Below, piece after piece: positions 1 to 6,783 of a stretch of 7,976 nt of DNA. Each line of letters starts with the position of its first letter. The stretch's first letter is position 1. The notes beneath the pieces were generated by a model. The model had not been told where the DNA came from. It saw only the letters and a program-made list of their open reading frames with translations, and did no database searches. The DNA comes from an uncultured Taibaiella sp. (GTDB taxonomy: Bacteria > Bacteroidota > Bacteroidia > Chitinophagales > Chitinophagaceae): contig CAMPJV010000108.1 of NCBI GenBank assembly GCA_946886975.1, positions 1 to 7,976 of the forward strand. The letters are read 5' to 3'. Made by a program: the position numbers and the translations under genes.

Positions 1-302
1 GGAAGATCATCGGCTGTGTTGGAGAGCTCCAGTTCGAGGTAATTCAGTATCGCCTGTTGCAGGAGTATGGCGCCTCTTGTGCGTTCGTGCCATTAAGCTT
101 CTACAAGGCTTGCTGGATAACAGGAGATAAAAAGAAGATCGACGACTTTGTGCGGTTCAAGCAAAGCAACATCATGGAGGATAAAGATGGCAATCTTGTT
201 TACCTCGCGCAGAGCGAATGGTTTCTCAATACAGAGCGCCAGAACAACCCGGACATAGAGTTTCACTTTACAAGTGAGTTTAAGACCGCGTTAGCTCAGT
301 AG
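1..302 (+). CDS. prfC: Peptide chain release factor 3 (RF3), C-terminal part only
   Basis: RF3 is a cytoplasmic translational GTPase that recycles RF1 and RF2 from the ribosome after peptide release. The reading frame is open from the window edge (first full codon at base 3) to TAG at 300-302, giving about 99 residues of the C-terminal domain. The call rests on recognisable RF3 C-terminal signatures: GELQFEVIQYRL near the start, then WITGDKKKIDDFVRFKQSN and DKDGNLVYLAQS, ending in a segment like the family's PDVxFH tail (here PDIEFHF). The GTPase domain lies upstream, outside the window. An apparent start (TTG at 57) is internal and is not the real start. The next gene begins 70 bases downstream. 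A related translational GTPase is unlikely because the match runs through the RF3-specific C-terminus. Confidence 0.93.
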   Translation, partial: KIIGCVGELQFEVIQYRLLQEYGASCAFVPLSFYKACWITGDKKKIDDFVRFKQSNIMEDKDGNLVYLAQSEWFLNTERQNNPDIEFHFTSEFKTALAQ

Positions 303-303
303 A

Positions 304-321
304 ACCCCGTCCTTTGGGGGT
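304..321 (+). terminator. Weak hairpin after prfC, possible terminator
   Basis: ACCCC (304-308) can pair with GGGGT (317-321) around an 8-base loop, two bases after the prfC stop codon. The position suits a terminator, but no T tract follows, so intrinsic termination is doubtful. It may be only a short stem at the 3' end of the message. Confidence 0.22.
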
Positions 322-372
322 GGCTTATGAGAATCGTATGCCCTATATTCACGCCTTCAATCACTTACGATT

Positions 373-2409
373 ATGAACAGAAAGTTCATTTTGTCTATCG
401 CATCGGCGGCTGTGCTGTTTGCGTGCAGTCCTGCCGGAGAAAAAGCTCAGCAAAAAGAAGACATCCTTAGGGCGAACATCGACTCAACAGTTAACCCTGC
501 AGATGATTTCTTTCAGTACGCTGAGGGTACATGGCTGAAGAACAATCCCATTCCGGGAGATCAGACCAGTTGGGGAATAGGGCAGCTTGTTCAGGAAGAA
601 ATATATGCTCGGCTGAGGAGCATAAATGAGGATGCCTCAAAGAAGAATGCAGATGCTGGTATTGAAAAGAAAATAGGCTCTTTCTGGTTCAGCGGGATGG
701 ACTCTCTGGCCATAGAACAGAACGGCATTAACCCGCTGAAAGAGCAGCTAGACCGCATAAATGACATCCGGTCGCCTGCTGATGTTATGAGCGTCGCTTC
801 TTATCTGCATACACTCGGAGTTGGGATTTTCTTCTCAGACTATGTTTCACAGGACGCCAAGAAGAGTGATCAGATGGCGTATAGCCTGTACCAGGGCGGC
901 CTCGGATTGCCTAACAGGGACTATTATTTCAATTCAGACGAACGTACTGCTGGAATAAGGAACGCCTATCCTGCCTATGTTGCGCAAATATTCAGCATAC
1001 TGGGTCATGATCAGTCAGCAGCGGAACAAAAGGCAAAGAACTTAATAGCGCTGGAAACAAAGCTTGCCAAATCGTCAAGGACACTCGAGGCATTGCGCGA
1101 TCCCTACGCGAACTACAATAAAATGGCTGTTTCCCGGCTCAGCTCACTATCTCCAAACATAGACTGGCCAAGGCACATACAGGAAATGGGCGCAAAGGGT
1201 ATTGACAGTGTCATCATCGGGCAGCCGGAGTTCTTTAAGCAACTTGATCTGCTTGTCAATGACGGGGATCTGCAGACGCTAAAAGACTATATGGCCTTTC
1301 ACCTCATACGTTCGTATGCCCCCTATTTGAACAATGCCGTAGCGGACGCCAATTTCGACTTCTACAGTAAGCTCATCCGCGGTGCCAAGCAGCAGAAGCC
1401 GCGCTGGAAGAGGGTCCTGGATGCAGAGGAAGATGCCATGGGTGAGGCGCTTGGGCAGTTGTTCGCCAGGGAATACTTTAATGAGACAGCAAAGAAAAGG
1501 TATGAGGACATAGTAGAAAACGTGCGCAATGCATATCGGTCGAGGATTGAAAAACTCGATTGGATGACGGACAGCACCAAACAAAAGGCTTTGCATAAAC
1601 TGGCAAGTATTAAGAAAAAAGTAGGCTACCCAGATAAATGGAAGGACTTCTCGACTCTTGAAATTGATAAAGGCCCCTATGTGTTGAATATGTTGAGGGC
1701 TAACAGCTGGTGGAATAGCTATCAAATGGATAAACTTGGCAAGCCGGTAGACAGGGATGAATGGGAGATGACTCCTCAGACGTATAATGCCTACTATAAT
1801 CCCTCAAACAACGAGATCGTACTACCGGCTGGCATATTTACCGTTCCTGGCTATCGGGATGAAGAGCTGGATGACGCTTTGGTCTATGGCTATGCGGCGG
1901 CTTCTACTGTTGGTCATGAAATAACCCATGGGTTTGACGATGAAGGGCGGCAATTTGATGAAAACGGAAACCTCAGGAACTGGTGGACAAAAAAGGATGA
2001 GGAGGAGTTTAATAAGAGAGCTCAGGTGCTGGTCGATCAGTTCAATAATATCGTAGTTGTTGATACCGCGCACATCAAAGGGAAACAAACACTTGGGGAA
2101 AACCTTGCAGACTTGGGGGGTATCCTCATAGGACTAGACGCTTTTAAGCAAACAGAATCTTACAAATCAGGGAAGGAGATCAGCGGATTAACGGCCTTGC
2201 AGCGATATTTCCTCGGGTATGCGCTTGGCTGGATGTATAATATCCGAAATGAGCAGCTCGCCAGTATGGTGCTCACAGATGTACACGCTCCTGCAAAATA
2301 TCGGGTCAATGGCCCAATGCCAAATGTCCCGGAATTCTACGAGGCATTTAATGTAAAACCCGGGGACAAAATGTTTCTTGCAGACAGCCTGAGGGTAAGG
2401 CTCTGGTAG
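373..2409 (+). CDS. M13 family zinc metallopeptidase (neprilysin/PepO-like), probable lipoprotein
   Basis: This 678-residue endopeptidase has the usual length for bacterial M13 enzymes, which cleave oligopeptides on the outer side of the inner membrane or at the cell surface. The N-terminus is basic then hydrophobic and reaches L15-F16-A17-C18, a lipobox-like site, though F at -2 is not ideal. The M13 N-terminal domain opens with NPADDFFQYAEGTW near residue 42. In the catalytic domain I see NAYYNP (from residue 472), HEITH (515-519; zinc ligands H515 and H519, catalytic E516) and ENLAD (576-580; third zinc ligand E576, supporting D580). H638 and R644 in DVHAPAKYR have the spacing of the substrate-stabilising His/Arg pair of neprilysin. 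The protein ends in RLW, similar to the family's conserved C-terminal W. All key residues are present, so it is predicted active. No Shine-Dalgarno precedes the ATG, as is common in Bacteroidota. Substrate unknown. Confidence 0.95.
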   Translation: MNRKFILSIASAAVLFACSPAGEKAQQKEDILRANIDSTVNPADDFFQYAEGTWLKNNPIPGDQTSWGIGQLVQEEIYARLRSINEDASKKNADAGIEKKIGSFWFSGMDSLAIEQNGINPLKEQLDRINDIRSPADVMSVASYLHTLGVGIFFSDYVSQDAKKSDQMAYSLYQGGLGLPNRDYYFNSDERTAGIRNAYPAYVAQIFSILGHDQSAAEQKAKNLIALETKLAKSSRTLEALRDPYANYNKMAVSRLSSLSPNIDWPRHIQEMGAKGIDSVIIGQPEFFKQLDLLVNDGDLQTLKDYMAFHLIRSYAPYLNNAVADANFDFYSKLIRGAKQQKPRWKRVLDAEEDAMGEALGQLFAREYFNETAKKRYEDIVENVRNAYRSRIEKLDWMTDSTKQKALHKLASIKKKVGYPDKWKDFSTLEIDKGPYVLNMLRANSWWNSYQMDKLGKPVDRDEWEMTPQTYNAYYNPSNNEIVLPAGIFTVPGYRDEELDDALVYGYAAASTVGHEITHGFDDEGRQFDENGNLRNWWTKKDEEEFNKRAQVLVDQFNNIVVVDTAHIKGKQTLGENLADLGGILIGLDAFKQTESYKSGKEISGLTALQRYFLGYALGWMYNIRNEQLASMVLTDVHAPAKYRVNGPMPNVPEFYEAFNVKPGDKMFLADSLRVRLW

Positions 2410-2413
2410 CTCT

Positions 2414-2445
2414 TTGCTGTAAATAAGTAAAAAAATATAAATCTA
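2414..2445 (+). promoter_or_regulatory. Tentative Bacteroidota-type promoter before the T9SS protein gene
   Basis: A TTTG (2413-2416) is followed 21 bases later by TAAATCTA (2438-2445), a partial match to the Bacteroidota TAnnTTTG -7 element, at an acceptable spacing. Transcription would begin near 2450, at the foot of the inverted repeat at 2449-2499. The -7 match is imperfect in an A/T-rich stretch, so this is a guess from position as much as from sequence. Confidence 0.22.
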
Positions 2446-2448
2446 TGA

Positions 2449-2499
2449 ACTTTCCCAACAGAATGTTATTTTTACCCGTCTATCTGTTGGATAGAAAGT
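2449..2499. repeat. Bulged inverted repeat (about 14-bp stem) in the intergenic region
   Basis: The left arm ACTTTC plus CCAACAGA (2449-2462) is complementary to TCTGTTGG (2483-2490), then, after a 3-base ATA bulge, GAAAGT (2494-2499). This gives 14 base pairs around a 20-base loop. An alternative small hairpin, TCTATC (2479-2484) with GATAGA (2490-2495) around a 5-base loop, shares the right arm and would exclude the large one. No T tract follows on the + strand, so it is not a standard intrinsic terminator for the peptidase gene. It ends 26 bases before the next ATG, so it may be a 5' untranslated structure or a protein-binding site. Confidence 0.6.
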
Positions 2500-2525
2500 G
2501 CCCAAAAAGAAATTAAATTAAGTTC

Positions 2526-5051
2526 ATGAGGAATCTTACACTTATACTTACCATACTATTTTCCTGTTGTTTAGTTGACTCCGTGTTTGCACAGACTGTT
2601 GTGAACAAATATGGAGCTGTCCTCTCATTCAGGCCTTGTGGAAACAGGATTGAGCTGGACGATGCCACGGATTTTAATGTAGGAGATACTGTCCTTGTCA
2701 TACAGATGAAGGGTGCTGGTATAGATTCATCGAACAGCGCAGCGTTCGGTGATATTATTGCTTTGAACGGAGCCGGGAATTATGAGTTCAATACCATTAA
2801 AGCCAAGACGCTCAATGAGATCACTCTTACTTTCCAGTTACAGAGGTCATACGATTTCGTCAAGGGAAAGGTGCAAGTAGTACGGGTACCTTATTTCCAG
2901 AATTATACGATTAGTGTGCCTCATACTTGCCTGCCATGGAACGGAACCAAGGGAGGTGTATTTGCTATTAACGTTGCAAATACCCTTACGGTTAACGACG
3001 TAATTGATGTTTCAGGGAAAGGGTTTGCAGGCGGAGCCATAACAGGTGGTAACATATTCACGTGTGATTACCTTGACTTCTATTATCCTGTCGGTGCCGA
3101 CTTCGGAGGAAATAAAGGTGAAGGTATCGCAGATGTTGGTCCGTTGATCCGTACTGCCAGAGGAAAACTGGCCAATGGTGGCGGCGGCGGAAATAATACA
3201 AACGCCGGTGGTGCAGGTGGCGGAAACGCCGGATTTGGCGGACAAGGTGGTCGTCAGTGGGAACTTTGCGATGTCTTTCTCAATACAGGAGGTATTGGTG
3301 GTCTTGCATTGCCATACACACCAACCGAAAATAGATTGTTTATGGGCGGCGGCGGTGGCGCAGGTCATGAGAACAACAACGATACAGACCCGGGAGGAAA
3401 TGGCGGAGGTATCGTTATTATCAATGCCGGCACCTATGATGGACTTGATACAATTAAGGCGAATGGCTTGAGCTGTATAGACGTAAACAGCCAGCTGCCC
3501 GGCACCGGTGACGGACAAAGCGGGGGAGGCGCCGGTGGCGTTATCTTCCTGAAAGTAAATTCGTTTACCAATTTCCCGATTTTGCAGGCAACTGGCGGGA
3601 ACGGAGGTAATATTTATACTCCTGAGCTGTTTGGACCTGGTGGTGGAGGAAGTGGTGGTGCGGTCCTGTTTAATGCCAGTCCCGTTCCTCTTGCTAATAT
3701 TGACCTTGCTGGTGGCATAAATGGCACGAATACACCAACCAACAATACGCATTTTGCCCAACCTGGTGAGCCTGGTCTGGTTGTAAATAATTTCCCATTC
3801 CTTTTACCTATTGATACCTTTAAAGGATACTCCTATTCGATTACTGATTCTTTTCTTGACTGTAACACCATTCGCTTTACTGCATCCCGGAACGGTGGCC
3901 AGGAAGCTTCTCAATTTATCTGGTATTTCGGAGATGACTCAACAGGCGTTGGAAACCCGGTGGTTCATCGGTATGATACATTCGGCACTTATACCGTAAT
4001 GCTCATTATCCCGGATACTCTGTGCCCGGACACTGTGTTGTATTCTGTTTTTGTAGATATTGTTACAGCAAGGTTTACAGTAAATGATGATACTGTCTGC
4101 CAGGGTGGAAGTTTGTCATTCACTAATACATCATCGCCTAATGTCCTTATGAGCGCTTGGAACTTTGATGATGGTACCGTAGATAGCTCTGCCAGTCCTA
4201 CGCATGCGTTTCCAAACGCCGGGGTCTACAATGTGAGGCTTATAGTTAGCAACAACGCTTTATGCTTTGATACGACATATAAGACCATTATCGTCGATTC
4301 TATTTCCGGCCTGGAGATTACGACGCCGCGAAGCGTTCTCTGTGAAGGAGAGGGAATAGAGTTCGAAGCATTGTATATCAAAGAGACCAGCCGAACGCTC
4401 CTGTGGGATTTCGGAGATGGATTTAGTAGTTCTGCTAATCCGATAGTGCACGCTTTTGACACTTCTGGTACTTATCCGGTAAAAGTCACCGCAACTTTCA
4501 GAAGGTGCCCTGATGTTTCTACCTCGCAAGACATTACCATCAGTCCCTATCCTACGCTTAATCTTGGACAGGATACCTCAATTTGTCCTAACGCAGAAGC
4601 TGTGACCCTTTCCGACAAGACCAACAATAGTAATCCTGACGCACGCTGGACCTGGAACAATGGTGAGACGACAAGCAGCATTTTGGTGAGACATCCGGGC
4701 ATTTATACTGCTTATGTAGATGTAAACGGATGTGTGACAAACGACAGTGTTGAAGTATTCAAGGATTGTTACATTGACGTACCGAATGCATTTACCCCCA
4801 ACAACGACGGTTCTAATGATTACTTCCTTCCAAGACAGCTAATGTCTAAGGGTGTACGAGGATTTAAGATGACAATCTTCAATCGCTGGGGGCAGATTGT
4901 TTTCGAGACAAATAATATTAATGGCAGAGGATGGGATGGAAAGTTTAATGACAAGGAACAGCCAACAGGTGTTTACATTTATTCAATAGATGTAACACTT
5001 CAAAACGGTGGTATCGAAAAATATACCGGCAACCTGACGCTTCTTCGATGA
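2526..5051 (+). CDS. Secreted multidomain PKD-repeat protein with T9SS type B (gliding-motility-associated) C-terminal domain
   Basis: This 841-residue protein is predicted to be exported by Sec and then carried across the outer membrane by the type IX secretion system. Residues 1-22 form a signal peptide ending VFA, before Q23. Residues 24 to about 215 form an N-terminal domain with DVSGKGFAGG at 161-170, a motif I recognise from other Bacteroidota secreted proteins. Residues 218-380 hold several poly-glycine clusters. Three PKD modules follow, with WYFGDD (from W466), WNFDDG (from W545) and WDFGDG (from W627), then an Ig-like module at about 675-745. Residues 748-841 are the sorting domain: NAFTPNNDG, FKMTIFNRWGQIVFE, GWDGKFND and GVYIYSI. 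Cysteines flank each module at regular spacing. A surface adhesin or structural role is inferred; no enzyme motif is visible. L11-F12-S13-C14 resembles a lipobox, but the VFA/Q site fits better. A terminator lies 20 bases after the stop. Confidence 0.93.
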   Translation: MRNLTLILTILFSCCLVDSVFAQTVVNKYGAVLSFRPCGNRIELDDATDFNVGDTVLVIQMKGAGIDSSNSAAFGDIIALNGAGNYEFNTIKAKTLNEITLTFQLQRSYDFVKGKVQVVRVPYFQNYTISVPHTCLPWNGTKGGVFAINVANTLTVNDVIDVSGKGFAGGAITGGNIFTCDYLDFYYPVGADFGGNKGEGIADVGPLIRTARGKLANGGGGGNNTNAGGAGGGNAGFGGQGGRQWELCDVFLNTGGIGGLALPYTPTENRLFMGGGGGAGHENNNDTDPGGNGGGIVIINAGTYDGLDTIKANGLSCIDVNSQLPGTGDGQSGGGAGGVIFLKVNSFTNFPILQATGGNGGNIYTPELFGPGGGGSGGAVLFNASPVPLANIDLAGGINGTNTPTNNTHFAQPGEPGLVVNNFPFLLPIDTFKGYSYSITDSFLDCNTIRFTASRNGGQEASQFIWYFGDDSTGVGNPVVHRYDTFGTYTVMLIIPDTLCPDTVLYSVFVDIVTARFTVNDDTVCQGGSLSFTNTSSPNVLMSAWNFDDGTVDSSASPTHAFPNAGVYNVRLIVSNNALCFDTTYKTIIVDSISGLEITTPRSVLCEGEGIEFEALYIKETSRTLLWDFGDGFSSSANPIVHAFDTSGTYPVKVTATFRRCPDVSTSQDITISPYPTLNLGQDTSICPNAEAVTLSDKTNNSNPDARWTWNNGETTSSILVRHPGIYTAYVDVNGCVTNDSVEVFKDCYIDVPNAFTPNNDGSNDYFLPRQLMSKGVRGFKMTIFNRWGQIVFETNNINGRGWDGKFNDKEQPTGVYIYSIDVTLQNGGIEKYTGNLTLLR

Positions 5052-5071
5052 TAAGGATATTATGAAAAGAG

Positions 5072-5100
5072 AAGGGGAGCCATGTATGCTCCCCTTTTTT
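5072..5100 (+). terminator. Intrinsic (rho-independent) terminator after the T9SS protein gene
   Basis: AAGGGGAGC (5072-5080) pairs perfectly with GCTCCCCTT (5088-5096) around a 7-base loop, and the T tract continues to 5100. The hairpin starts 20 bases after the TGA of the T9SS gene. This is a textbook terminator and separates the upstream unit from the hydrolase-parAB unit. Confidence 0.93.
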
Positions 5101-5162
5101 GCTGCCTGAGATGTCTTATTTGTTCTCGATGTGCAGTTATTTTCCACATTTAATAGTATAGG

Positions 5163-5176
5163 AGGACAAAAGTCCT
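5163..5176. repeat. Short perfect inverted repeat upstream of the hydrolase gene
   Basis: AGGAC (5163-5167) and GTCCT (5172-5176) are complementary around an AAAA loop. The element lies 10 bases upstream of the probable -7 box, in the position expected for the -33 region. It could be an operator or chance; 5-bp arms are too short to decide. Confidence 0.3.
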
Positions 5177-5186
5177 GACAGGTTGC

Positions 5187-5194
5187 TAAATTTG
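5187..5194 (+). promoter_or_regulatory. Bacteroidota -7 promoter element for the hydrolase gene
   Basis: TAAATTTG at 5187-5194 is an exact match to the Bacteroidota -7 consensus TAnnTTTG. It lies 28 bases before the ATG at 5223, so the leader would be about 20 bases. It sits downstream of the strong terminator, where a new promoter is needed. No clear TTTG occurs at the -33 position, which lowers confidence. Confidence 0.45.
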
Positions 5195-5222
5195 ACCATC
5201 TAAGAGTCTTTGAACTAAGATT

Positions 5223-5903
5223 ATGCAGTTTACATATTACGGGCACTCCTGCTTTGCTGTAGAAATTTCAGGAAAGAGGTTGTTGTTTGATCCATTTGTT
5301 TCCGGTAATGAACTTGCCGGGCACGTTGATGTGAATAGCATTGCAGCAGATTATATCCTGGTGTCTCATGGGCATGGTGACCACATCGGAGATCTTATAA
5401 GCATCGCAAAGCGGACTGGAGCTCTTATCATTGCAGCCTATGAAGTGACAGAATGGGCTAATGCAAAAGGATTGACCGATACTCACCCAATGAATTTCGG
5501 GGGTAAGAAGAGTTTTGAGTGGGGCACGGTCAAATTTGTGCCTGCCTTGCATAGCAGCGTGCTGCCGGACGGTACATATGGAGGAAATCCTGGTGGATTC
5601 GTTATTTCCTCAGAACAGGGCAATTTCTATTATAGTGGCGACACAAGCCTTATGATGGATATGCAGCTAATACCGCGTTATGCGAAATTGGATTTTGCCG
5701 TCTTGCCTATAGGAGATAACTTCACGATGGGAGTGGAGGATGCAATTGTTGCTGCAGAATTTATTCAGTGCAGGAAAATAATAGGTGTCCACTTTGACAC
5801 CTTCGGATTCATTAAAATAGACCATGGTTCAGCCAGGGAACAATTTGAAAAGGTAGGTTCTGACTTAATCCTTCCTGAGATCGGCGCAACAATTAATATT
5901 TGA
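5223..5903 (+). CDS. UPF0173-type metal-dependent hydrolase (metallo-beta-lactamase fold)
   Basis: This is a 226-residue cytoplasmic protein of the metallo-beta-lactamase superfamily, of usual length for UPF0173 (YtkL-like) hydrolases. It begins MQFTYYGHSCF, the typical start of the family, which supports the ATG at 5223. Metal-ligand candidates are H49, H51, D53 and H54 in SHGHGDHIGD, H110 in ALHSS, D140 in YSGDTS and H190 in GVHFDT. All are in the expected order and spacing, so a two-metal site and activity are predicted. The physiological substrate of this family is not established, and the sequence gives no further clue. No signal peptide is visible. It lies just after a terminator, with its own likely -7 element, and 55 bases before parA, so co-transcription with parAB is possible. 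Confidence 0.9.
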   Translation: MQFTYYGHSCFAVEISGKRLLFDPFVSGNELAGHVDVNSIAADYILVSHGHGDHIGDLISIAKRTGALIIAAYEVTEWANAKGLTDTHPMNFGGKKSFEWGTVKFVPALHSSVLPDGTYGGNPGGFVISSEQGNFYYSGDTSLMMDMQLIPRYAKLDFAVLPIGDNFTMGVEDAIVAAEFIQCRKIIGVHFDTFGFIKIDHGSAREQFEKVGSDLILPEIGATINI

Positions 5904-5938
5904 TTGTCTGTCGGCTGAGCCCCGGAACAAATAACTAA

Positions 5939-5946
5939 AAGGAGAG
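5939..5946 (+). promoter_or_regulatory. Purine-rich Shine-Dalgarno-like site before parA
   Basis: AAGGAGAG lies 12 bases before the parA ATG. It is the clearest Shine-Dalgarno-like sequence before any gene in the window, which is unusual because the other starts here lack one. The spacing is longer than ideal, so its use is uncertain. Confidence 0.35.
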
Positions 5947-5958
5947 TAAAATACTATA

Positions 5959-6783
5959 ATGGCAAAAGTAATAGCAATAGCCAATCAGAAGGGTGGAGTA
6001 GGGAAGACTACAACTGCGATAAATCTGGCTGCAAGTCTTGCAGTTCTTGAATATAAAACACTTCTTGTTGATGGTGATCCGCAGGCAAATAGCACTACCG
6101 GAAACGGCTTCGATCTCAAGAATATACAGGTAAGCTTATATGATTGCATGGTCAATGACACCCTCGCATCACAAGTGATTCTTGAAACAGAAACACCCAA
6201 CCTCTACCTTTTGCCTTCACACCTTGATCTCGTAGGTGCCGAAATAGAGCTTATCAATCATCCCAACAGAGAGCACATCATGCGCAACGCTCTCGAAGAG
6301 CAGAGGAGGGATTTTGACTTTATTATTATTGATTGCTCACCGTCCCTTGGACTTATCACGGTGAATGCGCTTACTGCCGCAGATAGTGTAGTAATTCCGG
6401 TTCAGTGCGAATATTTCGCCCTGGAAGGTCTCGGTAAGTTGCTGAACACGATTAAGATCGTGCAGACACGGATTAATACACACCTCCAGATAGAAGGAAT
6501 TTTGATGACCATGTATGATGGTCGTCTGCGCTTAAGCAACCAGGTGGTAGAGGAGATCAAGAATCACTTCCATGAGCTGGTATTCAATACCATAGTCCAT
6601 CGTAATACCAGGTTGGGAGAAGCTCCAAGCTTTGGGAAGCCCGCCTTGATGTATGATGCTGATAGTACCGGTGCCGTGAACTATCTGAACCTGGCCAAGG
6701 AAATACTCCAAAAGAACAATCTCACAAAAATTAAGAACGAAGACAAAATATTCGAAACGGACGAGCATGGCGCAGAACAGTAA
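5959..6783 (+). CDS. parA: Chromosome-partitioning ATPase ParA (Soj)
   Basis: This 274-residue ParA/MinD-type ATPase works with ParB to segregate newly replicated chromosome origins. The deviant Walker A motif KGGVGKTT spans residues 11-18, including the signature lysine K11 and catalytic K16. D38 and D40 lie in VDGDPQ, and Walker B is FIIIDCSPSLG (from residue 121). Residue numbering matches Bacillus Soj at K16, D40 and R189 (YDGRLRL), the last corresponding to the Soj DNA-binding arginine. The short N-terminus, with the Walker motif at residue 11 and no DNA-binding domain in front, marks the chromosomal rather than the large plasmid type. The last 20 or so residues are a charged tail beyond the usual Soj end and are encoded partly by the overlap with parB. 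The gene order parA-parB confirms the role. Confidence 0.96.
   Translation: MAKVIAIANQKGGVGKTTTAINLAASLAVLEYKTLLVDGDPQANSTTGNGFDLKNIQVSLYDCMVNDTLASQVILETETPNLYLLPSHLDLVGAEIELINHPNREHIMRNALEEQRRDFDFIIIDCSPSLGLITVNALTAADSVVIPVQCEYFALEGLGKLLNTIKIVQTRINTHLQIEGILMTMYDGRLRLSNQVVEEIKNHFHELVFNTIVHRNTRLGEAPSFGKPALMYDADSTGAVNYLNLAKEILQKNNLTKIKNEDKIFETDEHGAEQ

Noticed and set aside
843..850. TGTTTCAC, one half of a parS palindrome
   Set aside because: The following bases (AGGACGCC) do not form the second half-site, and it lies within the peptidase coding sequence.
1279..1725. 148-codon minus-strand frame inside the M13 peptidase gene
   Set aside because: It is antisense to a fully supported gene, and its translation shows no domain or coherent composition.
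3054..3069. CACGTG core resembling parS
   Set aside because: Only the 6-base core fits well; the flanks match the TGTTT/AAACA arms at only 3 of 10 positions, and it lies inside a coding region. A 6-base core is expected by chance in 8 kb.
3012..3761. 249-codon open frame on the minus strand inside the T9SS protein gene
   Set aside because: It lies opposite the glycine-rich region; runs of GGN codons give NCC on the other strand, which avoids stops. The translation is rich in T, A, S and C with no recognisable domain.
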